A DNA stretch of 16,654 nucleotides, taken from NCBI GenBank assembly GCA_964571965.1, contig CAZNFQ010000043.1, forward strand, positions 1 to 16,654. The letters run 5' to 3'. Positions 6,033-14,301 of the stretch are shown here, piece after piece (the first letter of the stretch is position 1; every line of letters begins with the position of its first letter). The stretch is from Sabulitectum sp964571965 (GTDB taxonomy: Bacteria; Fermentibacterota; Fermentibacteria; Fermentibacterales; JCC-6). The notes below the pieces were generated by a model. The model was not told the DNA's origin. It did no database searches and worked only from the letters and a program-made list of their open reading frames with translations. Position numbers and translations under genes: made by a program.

Positions 6033-9000
6033 TCAGCCGAGGGAATGGATGATTTCCCGGAAGAAGGCTATGGGATAGTTTTCGTGAACTGTGGTGTAGG
6101 CCTTCAGAGCCATTTCCCTGTGGGTGGCGTCTCCTGTTATATCAAAACTGGTGAGCCATGCCAGCGCTTCTCCTTCGGTACCCGGGAAACGTTCCGTTAT
6201 CTCCCCGGCGATTTCCAGGGCTCTTCCGTGGTTTTCCGAGACCTTTTCCCTCCACATTCTTGCAACGGGAAGATACCAGAGGTAAACAGGGGCCACCCGT
6301 GATTCCGGAATGTTTTCCATGCTTCGTACAAGCTCGGCAATATCATCTTCTGATCCGTTGAAGCGCATGACCCTGACCATGGCGAACAGGAATTCCCAGG
6401 CGCTCTGAAGATCATCGGCGTTTGTTGAGAACCTGATAGCTTCTCTAAGTTTTTCCGCTGCCCCTTTGCCGTTACCCTTCATCAAAAGCATCTGTCCTGT
6501 TTTACCAAGAGCGCTGCCCAGAGCCCTTTCGTCTCCAAGTTCCTCGGCTATCTCAATGGCCCTTTCGAAGTATTCTTCAGAATCAGCGTAGTCGCCGAGG
6601 AATGTTCTGATCTCACCGATGCTCTGGTTCAGAAGACGCATTCCCTTCCTGTCGTTCATTGTACGTGCAAGGTGAAGAGCCTGTGTATACATCTCCAGAG
6701 CCTGAACGAATTCACCCCTTGCAGAATGAATTGCGGCAATATTGTTCATCAGAACCCTGGCCACGTGTCTGTCTCCCATTTCCCCTGCGATCTCCATGGC
6801 TTCCCTGTAGATCGCTTCTGCTTCGTCCACCTTGTTCCGCAGATAGTTCACGTTTCCAAGATTAAGAAGGGCGATGTTCCTTCTCCTGTTCAGCGGTTCA
6901 GAGGTCTCAATGCTTCTGAGGAAGTAATCAGCTGCTTTATCAAGGGTGTTCATTCTCTGGTAGATAAGCCCCAGGTTGCTGTAGGTGAACATGATCACTT
7001 CCCTGGCCTTGGTGCTTTCCCCGTGGTTCTCCGCCAGAGCCAGGGCGCTCTCCAGAACAGCAATGGCTTCATTGTATCTGTTCAGATCTATATACACTAT
7101 GGCTGTGTTGTTAAGAGCCCCGGCCAGAGCTATGTCATCCCCCAGGACCTCGAAGATCCTTTCTGCCCTGGAAAGGCACTCGAGAGCCCGGGCGTTTTCA
7201 GCCATTCTGTGCATGATGAATCCCTTTCTGCACAGGGCTTCAGCCAGATGGAGCTCATCTGCATTGCCGCGGGAACCGCTTATCACCCGGTCGTAGAGGC
7301 TGAGGGCACCCTTCCAGTCTGCCGTGAGTTCGTATACCCCTGCAAGCTTTAACCGGGCGTCCTTCACCTTGAACGGATCCGGCTGGTTCGCAATGTACTT
7401 CTGGTACATTTCCACCGCTTCGAGGTTCCTGAAGTTGTCGCCGGCGTAAACCGCGGCTTTCAGGGTGTATTCCAGCATGGAAGCCTTCCGTCCGCTTTTC
7501 TCATAGTGGTAGGAGAGATCGGTGAACATCCTCTCGTCATTGCCATAAAGCTCTTCGATGATGTCGGCGGCTAGAAGATGCAGCCTTGAGAGCTGGCCCT
7601 CCATCTGCATTCCGTAAATGGCTTCCCTGATAAGTCCGTGGCTGAATATGTACTGAAGCTCTGAAAGCCTGTTCCAGAGACCCGCCTCTGCAGCCGTGTG
7701 AAGATGGCCTTCAATCGAAATGCCCTGAAGCATCCTTGCAAGGACCCTTGTGTTGAAATTTCTGCCGAGAACAGAAGCTCTTTTCACGGTTTGTCTTATC
7801 TCTTCCTCCAGGGCGTCAACACGGGAGATTATCACTTCAATAATGCTTCCGGGAAGCTGTACTGACCGGGATGTGAGCTCAGCTGTATCCCCGGTTAGAT
7901 CCAGCAGCTTTCTGTCAATGAGATATTTCAGCATCTGCTCCATGTAGAATGGGTTTCCCTCGGCTTTTTCAGCAATGGTACGACGGAGGGTTTCAGAGGG
8001 GGGACGGGGCAGGCTGCTTTTAAGAAGGTTCATCTGGTCGGTTTCCTCCATGGGAGAGAGAACCATGGTAAGCACCGCTGATTCCGGGGAAACCACACGT
8101 TCCACCCCTGTGCCCGGTGCTGGCCGGTAAAGTAACCCTATCAGCGGATGGTCCATATCCATCTGGGTGAAAACATCCTTCAGGGCGGAAAGGGTGTCAG
8201 GGTCGGCCCACTGGAAGTCGTCCACCACTATGAAGGGTCTTCTTCCGCCGGTTACAAGACCGGCAAGGTGAACGAAGGAGAGGATCGTGTTGTCGAACCT
8301 CGATTTACCGTCCAGTCCGCTGTACTCGGGGGATTCATGAATACCCATGAAGCCCTTTACTATGTGCTTGAGCCTTTTCAGTCTGTCAGCGTGATATCCG
8401 GGAGAATCGGTGATGGAACTGAAACTCTTTTCGAAGGCTGCTTCGGATACAGCCTGATCTTCAAGCCCGGATGTTCCGAAAACCTCCTCGAAAAAGGTTT
8501 CCAGGGGGTTAAGGCTTTTTGCCAGTATTTCGTCGCATTTCAGGTATATGACACCGGTGTTATCCAGATGCGCCCGGACCTCCCAGAGAAGCCTGGTTTT
8601 GCCCATTCCGGCGTCTCCCGTTAACAGCATGACCCCTGTTCTGTTTTCCAGTCGGGTCTTTTCCGTGAAATCCAGAATTTCCCGGAGTTCATTCCTCCTG
8701 CCATAGAAACCTCCGCTGAAAACAGGACCCAAAGCCCTTGGAACCCTTCCTCTCACGGCGTAGCAGGGAGGAGCACTGATCACGCCTCTGGCAGAGGGCC
8801 CGGGGTACCTTTCAATGTGGAAAGAACTGCCCATGGACCTGCCCATTTCTCCGGAGATCCGGATTTCCCCGGGAGGACATATCTCCATGAGCCTGGCTGC
8901 GGTGTTAACCTTGTCACCTATAACCGTGTAGTGGCCTCGTATTCCCTCTGAACCGATGAAACCGGCGAAGACCCTGCCATGTGTAATGCCGCTCTTTGTG

Positions 9001-9851
9001 CCGGATCCGTATCGTTCCCTGATATCCATGGCGAAATTTATGCTTCTCATGGCGTTTTTCCCCGAGGAGAGAGGTGCGCCGAATATGGTAAGCACAACTT
9101 CCCCCTTGTCTCCGCAGTCGAGCAGGTTGAAATAGCCTCCATAATCCTCGGCGGTTCCCATAACCATGTCGGCGAATTCATCCATATCATCTATGCGGGT
9201 GAAGCTGGTGAATACCATTGCAGCATCCCTGAATTCCGGACAGCCTGCCTCTGCTATGAAATCCTTGTGAATGAAAAGGCTGGTAAGCTTTCCGCAGGGA
9301 GTATCTTCATGGAGGGTTTCCTCCGACTTCGGAGATTTGTCAATTCCCGGAGCAGTGGATATTTCTCCTGTACCGGCAGAAGCCTGACACAGTGCGGCTC
9401 TTCTCACAGCATCTCCGGAAAAGAGATAGGTATACGGACCAGAACCGTAGATGTTCCACCGAATGTTTCCTGTTTCTATTCCACTGGTTATCCCGGTGAT
9501 GTGATCCATTTCTTTCCCGGAGACAAATTCCCTTATCTCCAGTGCAGAACGGTAGGCCCTGAAACCCCGGTCTCCGGGGAAAACTGCGGTGAAAGCATCT
9601 CCGGCGAAGCTGGCTACGAATCCGCCATGGCTGCGTACCGTGTTTATCATTTCTGTGAAAAGCCCGTTGAGGATGCGCGAAAGCTTCTCTGCTCCCTGCT
9701 TCTGGAAAGCGAACAGGGATTCTGTAAGACCTGTGAAACCGCTGATGTCGCTTATCAGTACAGAACCCTGTATTACTCCCTCTCTAAGGCCTTTACGGTG
9801 CTGCCGGCAGATGAAACCGGGAACGAATTCGGTATTTCGATGCTTATCCAT
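6033..9851 (-). CDS. Soluble-adenylyl-cyclase-like protein: two class III cyclase domains, AAA/STAND ATPase, TPR array
   Basis: Predicted to make cAMP from ATP in the cytoplasm. In 1272 residues the order is cyclase C1 (about 28-170), cyclase C2 (about 208-340), NTPase (about 380-640), helical region, and TPRs (about 785-1140), the layout of mammalian sAC (ADCY10). C1 supplies both metal aspartates, Asp35 in VLISDISGFT and Asp85 in SFAGDAF. C2 lacks the first aspartate but has the adenine lysine Lys249 (GDKG), Thr309 (HYTVIG), and the transition-state pair Asn316 and Arg320 (VNTAARL). Together they make one complete heterodimer-like site of ATP type. The ATPase has Walker A GDAGMGKT (412-419), Walker B IVVDDFQWAD (541-550) and EGNPFYMEQM (631-640). 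TPRs with ALNNTA and LNLGN signatures probably bind partners. Start is ATG 9851 after GGAAAGAG. Bicarbonate control, known for sAC, is not established here. Confidence 0.92.
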   Translation of the reverse strand: MDKHRNTEFVPGFICRQHRKGLREGVIQGSVLISDISGFTGLTESLFAFQKQGAEKLSRILNGLFTEMINTVRSHGGFVASFAGDAFTAVFPGDRGFRAYRSALEIREFVSGKEMDHITGITSGIETGNIRWNIYGSGPYTYLFSGDAVRRAALCQASAGTGEISTAPGIDKSPKSEETLHEDTPCGKLTSLFIHKDFIAEAGCPEFRDAAMVFTSFTRIDDMDEFADMVMGTAEDYGGYFNLLDCGDKGEVVLTIFGAPLSSGKNAMRSINFAMDIRERYGSGTKSGITHGRVFAGFIGSEGIRGHYTVIGDKVNTAARLMEICPPGEIRISGEMGRSMGSSFHIERYPGPSARGVISAPPCYAVRGRVPRALGPVFSGGFYGRRNELREILDFTEKTRLENRTGVMLLTGDAGMGKTRLLWEVRAHLDNTGVIYLKCDEILAKSLNPLETFFEEVFGTSGLEDQAVSEAAFEKSFSSITDSPGYHADRLKRLKHIVKGFMGIHESPEYSGLDGKSRFDNTILSFVHLAGLVTGGRRPFIVVDDFQWADPDTLSALKDVFTQMDMDHPLIGLLYRPAPGTGVERVVSPESAVLTMVLSPMEETDQMNLLKSSLPRPPSETLRRTIAEKAEGNPFYMEQMLKYLIDRKLLDLTGDTAELTSRSVQLPGSIIEVIISRVDALEEEIRQTVKRASVLGRNFNTRVLARMLQGISIEGHLHTAAEAGLWNRLSELQYIFSHGLIREAIYGMQMEGQLSRLHLLAADIIEELYGNDERMFTDLSYHYEKSGRKASMLEYTLKAAVYAGDNFRNLEAVEMYQKYIANQPDPFKVKDARLKLAGVYELTADWKGALSLYDRVISGSRGNADELHLAEALCRKGFIMHRMAENARALECLSRAERIFEVLGDDIALAGALNNTAIVYIDLNRYNEAIAVLESALALAENHGESTKAREVIMFTYSNLGLIYQRMNTLDKAADYFLRSIETSEPLNRRRNIALLNLGNVNYLRNKVDEAEAIYREAMEIAGEMGDRHVARVLMNNIAAIHSARGEFVQALEMYTQALHLARTMNDRKGMRLLNQSIGEIRTFLGDYADSEEYFERAIEIAEELGDERALGSALGKTGQMLLMKGNGKGAAEKLREAIRFSTNADDLQSAWEFLFAMVRVMRFNGSEDDIAELVRSMENIPESRVAPVYLWYLPVARMWREKVSENHGRALEIAGEITERFPGTEGEALAWLTSFDITGDATHREMALKAYTTVHENYPIAFFREIIHSLG

Positions 9852-9891
9852 TTCTCTTTCCAGCCAGGATGAGAACTTCAGGTGAAATACA

Positions 9892-9919
9892 ATAATACTT
9901 ACTGCAGCCTGAAGCCCAA
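9892..9919 (-). promoter_or_regulatory. Possible promoter of the cyclase gene
   Basis: Read on the minus strand, TTGGGC (9919-9914), a 16-base spacer and TATTAT (9897-9892) give a good -10 and a poor -35. Transcription would start near 9885, leaving an untranslated leader of about 33 bases. A weak -35 suggests an activator; a 10-bp direct repeat overlaps it. Confidence 0.3.
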
Positions 9920-9929
9920 AGCCTGAAGC
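9906..9929. repeat. Direct repeat AGCCTGAAGC x2 in the divergent intergenic region
   Basis: AGCCTGAAGC occurs at 9906-9915 and 9920-9929, 14 bases apart start to start. It is followed at once by a short palindrome, CGGAT-TC-ATCCG (9929-9940). Both sit between the divergent cyclase and radical SAM genes, overlapping the presumed minus-strand -35. They could be regulator sites; this is inference from position. Confidence 0.45.
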
Positions 9930-9948
9930 GGATTCATCCGAACGGGCT

Positions 9949-9977
9949 TTGACCTGACAGTGGAAATTGACGATTAT
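9949..9977 (+). promoter_or_regulatory. Probable sigma-70 promoter of the radical SAM gene
   Basis: TTGACC (9949-9954, five of six consensus bases), a 17-base spacer and GATTAT (9972-9977, four of six) would start transcription near 9984, about 30 bases before TTG 10015. This argues against the upstream in-frame TTG at 9967, which would lie before the transcript start. Confidence 0.45.
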
Positions 9978-10000
9978 TGCAGGAATAACAGGTTCTTTCC

Positions 10001-10008
10001 GGAAGGGG
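10001..10008 (+). promoter_or_regulatory. Ribosome site deciding a TTG start
   Basis: GGAAGGGG ends 6 bases before TTG 10015. It favours that codon over the in-frame TTG at 9967, which has no comparable site upstream. Confidence 0.6.
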
Positions 10009-10014
10009 ACATTC

Positions 10015-11433
10015 TTGAGGGTAACCCTTGTGTATCCAAGGTACGGTGAAAGCCATCATTCGCTTTATTTCCCGTTCGGTCTCGCTTATGTTGCTTCTTC
10101 TCTTCAGAATGCGGGGCATGATCTTACCGTCGTGGACATGGAGGGAAGCGCCCTCTCGGAAAGTGAGGCCCTGGCTGAAATAGTCCGGTCTGCACCTGAA
10201 ATGGTGGCCTTCGGCGGGATGGTAACCCGTTTCCGATTCGTTCGCGACCTTGCCCGTCTTGTGCGAAGAGAACTTCCTGAAGTTTTCCTGGTTGCAGGCA
10301 ACAGCGGTGCCACAACCGTTCCTGAGCTCTACATCAAGTCATGCGGTCTCGACTGCGCGGTTCTCGGTGAGGGAGAGGTTACAGCACGGGAACTTGCCAA
10401 TGCGGTTTCTTCGGGAGCAGACTGGAGAGCGGTTCCGGGCATTGCCTGGGTTGATGATTCCGGTAACCTTGTGAAATCATCACCCAGGGAACCAGTGCAG
10501 GACCTGGATTCTCTTCCCTGGCCTGCATGGGATCTTTTTCCCACTGAAAACTACGTATCCAGCATGGACCACAGGCAGAAGAAGGTACGGCACATGGAAG
10601 TGCTTGCAAGCAGGGGCTGCCCCTTCAACTGCGTTTACTGCTACAGGATCTACGGAAGGCACGTTAGAAGACGCTCCCCGGCTTCCATAGTGGCTGAACT
10701 TAAGGAACTGGTAAGGCGCTATCAGATAGAATACACAGGTTTCCCCGATGACCTTTTCACAAGCGACAGGAACTTCGTCATGGAAACCTGCCGGCTGATA
10801 CGCAGTGAACTGCCGGGGCTCAAGTGGTCCTGTCTGGGCAGGGTGAACACCGTAGACCGGGAGATGCTTCTTGCAATGCGCGATGCCGGTTGCGACTGGA
10901 TCTCCTACGGGATCGAATCCGGCTGCGACAGAATGCTCACTGAAATGAAGAGAGGGGTTACCGCTCAGCAGTGCCTTGACGCCATTAAGCTTACAGAGTC
11001 TGTGGGTATACATGCCGACGGCAGCTTCATCATAGGCATGTTCGGCGAAACAAGAGAGTCGGTGATGGACACGGTTGAATTCTGCAGAAGGGCAGACATC
11101 ACCGCTCCAATGCTCTTCGTTACACCCTACCCCGGAACCGCTATTTTTCAGGAAGCCCTGGACAGAGGCCTTATAGGTGATGTGGAGGAGTTTCTCTGCT
11201 CCATGAATGCCGCCGATGAGCTTCTTGTAAATCTTACCGATTTCAGTGACAGGGAGCTTATTGAGCTTCGCGACTGGGCACAGGGAACCATAGGCAGAAG
11301 CTATCTTTTCAGAAAACCCCTTGCAAGGATCCCCGCACTTCTCTGGAAACATTTTCGCCTGGGAAGGTTCAGGATCCTTGCCCACGACATCAAGGCCTTC
11401 ATCGTTTCCCTGTTTCTCAGGCGAAGAACGTAA
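10015..11433 (+). CDS. B12-binding-type radical SAM protein
   Basis: Start set at TTG 10015, giving 472 residues beginning MRVTLVYPRYGESHHSLYFP, the usual opening of the family; GGAAGGGG precedes it. The N-terminal ~130 residues form a Rossmann-like cobalamin-binding-type domain (FGLAYVASSL, VVDMEGS, VLGEGE). It lacks the DxHxxG base-off motif, as in BchE/HpnJ-like members. The radical SAM core follows, with its 4Fe-4S motif CPFNCVYC at 202-209 (Cys202, Cys206, Cys209), then GFPDDLFTSD, GCDWISYGIESG and a late TPYPGT motif. The C-terminal ~70 residues are basic and hydrophobic, perhaps membrane-associated. Members methylate, cyclise or thiomethylate diverse substrates, so the reaction cannot be stated. 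It lies 64 bases upstream of the U32 gene on the same strand and may share its transcript. Confidence 0.88.
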   Translation: MRVTLVYPRYGESHHSLYFPFGLAYVASSLQNAGHDLTVVDMEGSALSESEALAEIVRSAPEMVAFGGMVTRFRFVRDLARLVRRELPEVFLVAGNSGATTVPELYIKSCGLDCAVLGEGEVTARELANAVSSGADWRAVPGIAWVDDSGNLVKSSPREPVQDLDSLPWPAWDLFPTENYVSSMDHRQKKVRHMEVLASRGCPFNCVYCYRIYGRHVRRRSPASIVAELKELVRRYQIEYTGFPDDLFTSDRNFVMETCRLIRSELPGLKWSCLGRVNTVDREMLLAMRDAGCDWISYGIESGCDRMLTEMKRGVTAQQCLDAIKLTESVGIHADGSFIIGMFGETRESVMDTVEFCRRADITAPMLFVTPYPGTAIFQEALDRGLIGDVEEFLCSMNAADELLVNLTDFSDRELIELRDWAQGTIGRSYLFRKPLARIPALLWKHFRLGRFRILAHDIKAFIVSLFLRRRT

Positions 11434-11486
11434 CTGTACCGATCGATGCGACTTCATGTGGATAACGCTCTGATCCGTATTTCAAT

Positions 11487-11492
11487 AAGGAG
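11487..11492 (+). promoter_or_regulatory. Ribosome site deciding a TTG start
   Basis: AAGGAG ends 5 bases before TTG 11498 and supports this start for the U32 gene. An ATG at 11494 is in another frame, and the in-frame ATG at 11525 would cut the conserved first strand short. Confidence 0.6.
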
Positions 11493-11497
11493 AATGC

Positions 11498-12763
11498 TTG
11501 GAACACCGGCAACCAGTTGAGATAATGGCCCCCGCCGGCTCTTACGAGACTCTCAGGGCCGCCATCAACGCAGGGGCAACTTCCATCTATTTCGGTGTGG
11601 GAAGCTTGAACATGAGATCGAATTCAGCCAGCTTCCAGCTTGAGGATCTTGCTTCGGTGGCTTCGATCTGTGCACAGAATAATGTACGCAGCTATCTCAC
11701 TCTGAATACCATCATGTACGATGAAGACCTGGAGGCGGCCCGGGAGCTTTGCCGTCTGGCCGGGAAAGCACGCATAACGGCCATTATCGCAACGGACATA
11801 GCGGTTATCGAGTATGCCCGGTCTCTGGGGCTTGAAGTACACATTTCAACCCAGGTGAACATCTCCAACCTGGAAGCTGTGAGATTCTACGCAAGGTATG
11901 CGGACGTGGTCGTACTGGCCAGGGAGCTAACCCTGGAACAGATAGAGAACATCTGCAGTGCCATAGAGCGGGAAAACATATGCGGTCCTTCAGGAAAACA
12001 TGTGGCGGTTGAAGTCTTCATTCATGGGGCAATGTGCGTAGCCGTTTCCGGGAAGTGCTACATGAGCCTGGCGCATTACAACAGCTCAGCCAACAGGGGG
12101 AAGTGCCTGCAGACCTGCAGAAGGAGATACAGAGTAATCGACGAGGAAACCGATGAGGAGCTTATTGTCCACAACAAGTTCGTAATGTCTCCAAGCGATC
12201 TGTGCACCATTGGTATACTGGACAAACTCATGGCTGCAGGGGTGAGCGTGCTTAAGATCGAAGGCAGGGCAAGAGGGCCGGAGTACGTGGACACCGTGGT
12301 AAGACAGTACAGAAGAGCGGTTGATCTTATTGAAGCAGGAGAATTCGGTGATGAACAGAAGGAAGAGTCACTTCTGGAACTGAAGAAGGTGTTCAACCGG
12401 GGGTTCTGGGAAAACGGATACTACCTTGGCAATAAGCTTGGTGAATGGGCAGGTGTCTACGGCTCGGTTGCAACCACTGTGAAGATAAAGGTCGGTAAGG
12501 TTGTCAATTTCTTCCACAGGAACATGGTGGTAGAGGTTCTCATTGAGTCGGGAGAGATCAGGAAGGGCGCTGAGGTTGCCTTTACAGGTCCCACCACCGG
12601 CATTGTCCATTCCGTTGCAGACTCCATGATGAACGACCATGGAGAAGTGGTAGAGTGCTTGAAGAAGGGCGAATCGGGAACAATTAAGATGGATGAAACG
12701 GTTCGAAGGAATGACCTTGTGTTCATAATTGAGCCCAGAGAGCACATACACAGAAAGCAGTGA
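11498..12763 (+). CDS. U32 family protein of the TrhP/YegQ type (putative RNA hydroxylase, 'peptidase U32')
   Basis: The 421-residue product shows the whole U32 pattern: IMAPAGSYETLRAAINAGA (9-27), ARELTLEQIENI (141-152), the signature VEVFIHGAMCVAVSGKC (171-187), FVMSPSDLC, VLKIEGRARGPEY and VFNRGFWENGYYLG, then a C-terminal beta-barrel (about 330-415). Cys180, Cys187, Cys203 and Cys207 match the conserved cysteines expected to hold an iron-sulfur cluster. Length and barrel fit TrhP (453 residues in E. coli), not the longer RlhA. Despite the name, characterised members act in RNA hydroxylation: TrhP makes 5-hydroxyuridine at tRNA position 34 and RlhA hydroxylates 23S rRNA, both linked genetically to prephenate. 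The next gene, 7 bases on, encodes a prephenate-making chorismate mutase. Assignment to TrhP rather than another U32 clade is inference. Confidence 0.9.
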   Translation: MEHRQPVEIMAPAGSYETLRAAINAGATSIYFGVGSLNMRSNSASFQLEDLASVASICAQNNVRSYLTLNTIMYDEDLEAARELCRLAGKARITAIIATDIAVIEYARSLGLEVHISTQVNISNLEAVRFYARYADVVVLARELTLEQIENICSAIERENICGPSGKHVAVEVFIHGAMCVAVSGKCYMSLAHYNSSANRGKCLQTCRRRYRVIDEETDEELIVHNKFVMSPSDLCTIGILDKLMAAGVSVLKIEGRARGPEYVDTVVRQYRRAVDLIEAGEFGDEQKEESLLELKKVFNRGFWENGYYLGNKLGEWAGVYGSVATTVKIKVGKVVNFFHRNMVVEVLIESGEIRKGAEVAFTGPTTGIVHSVADSMMNDHGEVVECLKKGESGTIKMDETVRRNDLVFIIEPREHIHRKQ

Positions 12764-12770
12764 TGAGTTA

Positions 12771-13019
12771 ATGAATGAGCTGGAACCCCTCAGAAAAGAG
12801 ATCGACCAGATAGATGCAGAGATCACGAGGCTTCTTGACCAGCGCTTTGAAGTGGTTCTGAGGATAAGGGAGATAAAGGCGAAGAACGACCTGCCAGTTG
12901 AAGATCTGGCCCGGGAAAGGGAGATAATCTCGAATCTTCACAGGGGAAGGCTTGAGGAAAATTTCATTCGGGAAATTTACCACCTCATTTTTCAGTATTC
13001 CAAATCTTTTCACGGCTGA
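12771..13019 (+). CDS. AroQ-type chorismate mutase, stand-alone
   Basis: Converts chorismate to prephenate. The 82-residue length matches the minimal all-helical AroQ domain. By comparison with the E. coli PheA mutase domain, the active-site residues are present: Arg8 (PLRKEID), Arg25 (LDQRFEVV), Lys36 (REIK), and Asp45, Arg48 and Glu49 (VEDLARERE). The position of the usual terminal Gln/Glu is His81 in my alignment, possibly an offset. I choose ATG 12771. An in-frame TTG at 12729 would overlap the U32 gene and add 14 residues before the conserved first helix. There is no fused dehydratase, dehydrogenase or DAHP synthase and no other aromatic gene nearby. The ribosome site is poor, and the start lies 7 bases after the U32 stop, so translational coupling is likely. 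Confidence 0.9.
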   Translation: MNELEPLRKEIDQIDAEITRLLDQRFEVVLRIREIKAKNDLPVEDLAREREIISNLHRGRLEENFIREIYHLIFQYSKSFHG

Positions 13020-13141
13020 ATCCTGCTTTCGAGTGTGACCTGTCAAAGCCCTTATGTGATATTCCATGCCTTGCTTGACTGGTGTGCGTTTAGCATTGTT
13101 TGACCGGATCATCTAATTCACCGTTTCAAGAGGGAGAGACA

Positions 13142-14293
13142 ATGTATCTTACAGCTGCGCTTTCAGCTATTGTTTTAGCGGTCACAACTGGTACCACCTT
13201 CTCAAGATTGATAACCAATGAATACCCGTGGGAAAACAGCTATGGTGGTGTTTGTGAACTTTCCGACGGTTCCATTGCAACTGCACACGGAATGATAATG
13301 GAAGATTATCAGATTTCTGTTTTTAACCGGGATGGTGAACTCACTCTCCTCATTGACGGGCTTTCCGTTCCGGGCAGGGCACTGGAGAGCGGAGGCTGGC
13401 TGGTCCCTCTTTCAGACGGCGGCTTCTACTTCGTTTCTTACAGCGAACCCAGAGCAACAGGTGTGAATTCCGACATTGCCATTTTCAAGATTTCCAGGGA
13501 TCTTGATGTGGAATGGACCAATGTTACAGGAGAGAACACGGAGGACGTATTCACAGGTTTCGGTGCAGCCGGAACCCCTGCAGGCGGTATCGCCCTTCTT
13601 GGAGGATCAGGTTATGCTGGTCAGGATGCATTCCTGAGAGCCTATGACCGGCAGGGCAGGCTGACATGGGAACACACCTACCCGGAAGAGGACGGCTATC
13701 TGCCCCTTGCTGTGGGTCAGGTGGATGACGGCAACCTGGTTCTTCTGTCGCACCAGTGGCAGGATAATACCTATCTGCAGAAGTTCGACGGCTCGGGAAA
13801 CATGGAATGGGAACTTGTGGTTCCCTTTAAAAGCGAATCGGGTCCCGTTTCCTTCTGCACTATGGATGCGGGATACGGGGTTTACTTCCCCGGTGGCGAA
13901 GACGGGACCAGAAGCGGAGTAACTTTGATAGTCAACCCCGCAGGGGAAAGAATAGGAACCGGTGTGTTCACCCACGGCATGCTGCTGCAGGATGTTCTGC
14001 TGGCAGCAGAGTATCAGGTGATCCTTGTGGGTTCCAGGGTCATCGACGGGGCGAACTCCGCTGTAATGGAGTCCTATGACTATCAGGGTAACCTCACATG
14101 GAAGCGCAGGCTTCAGGGTCTTGGAGAAGACGGCTTCACCGGTATCTGCCCAAGTTCATCCGGGGGATTCCTGCTCACCGGCTACAGCTTGGCAGAAGAT
14201 GAAAGACGGTCGGGTTACGTTCTTGTGAGAACCGATGAGCAGGGGTGCGTGGCAGGGGGTGAAAACCCCACACAGATCCCAATGCCCAGATAA
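13142..14293 (+). CDS. Exported beta-propeller-like protein
   Basis: ATG 13142 is chosen because AGGGAG (13131-13136) precedes it by 5 bases and it starts a signal peptide (MYLTAALSAIVLAVTTGTTF). The mature ~360 residues are acidic and almost wholly beta. Repeats of about 45 residues end in the PQQ/delta-60-like pattern D-x-x-G-x-x-x-W: ISRDLDVEW, YDRQGRLTWEH, FDGSGNMEWE and YDYQGNLTWKR, each preceded by a glycine-rich strand such as GIALLGGSG or GFLLTGYS. This suggests a six- to eight-bladed propeller in the periplasm or outside the cell. No enzymatic residues and no C-terminal sorting domain are evident. It could bind a partner or a polysaccharide. The 122-base gap before it suggests a separate transcript, though I see no strong promoter there. 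Confidence 0.75.
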   Translation: MYLTAALSAIVLAVTTGTTFSRLITNEYPWENSYGGVCELSDGSIATAHGMIMEDYQISVFNRDGELTLLIDGLSVPGRALESGGWLVPLSDGGFYFVSYSEPRATGVNSDIAIFKISRDLDVEWTNVTGENTEDVFTGFGAAGTPAGGIALLGGSGYAGQDAFLRAYDRQGRLTWEHTYPEEDGYLPLAVGQVDDGNLVLLSHQWQDNTYLQKFDGSGNMEWELVVPFKSESGPVSFCTMDAGYGVYFPGGEDGTRSGVTLIVNPAGERIGTGVFTHGMLLQDVLLAAEYQVILVGSRVIDGANSAVMESYDYQGNLTWKRRLQGLGEDGFTGICPSSSGGFLLTGYSLAEDERRSGYVLVRTDEQGCVAGGENPTQIPMPR

Positions 14294-14301
14294 AGGCATC
14301 C

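Noticed and set aside
8979..9872. 297-codon + strand open frame
   Set aside because: It lies wholly antisense to the cyclase domains, which have clear motifs; its own translation shows no domain or ribosome site.
10480..11457. 325-codon minus-strand open frame
   Set aside because: Antisense shadow of the radical SAM gene, which carries an intact CxxxCxxC core; no family features in the shadow.
12729..12770. TTG 12729 as chorismate mutase start
   Set aside because: Overlaps the U32 gene and precedes the first conserved helix by unneeded residues; ATG 12771 gives the standard AroQ length.
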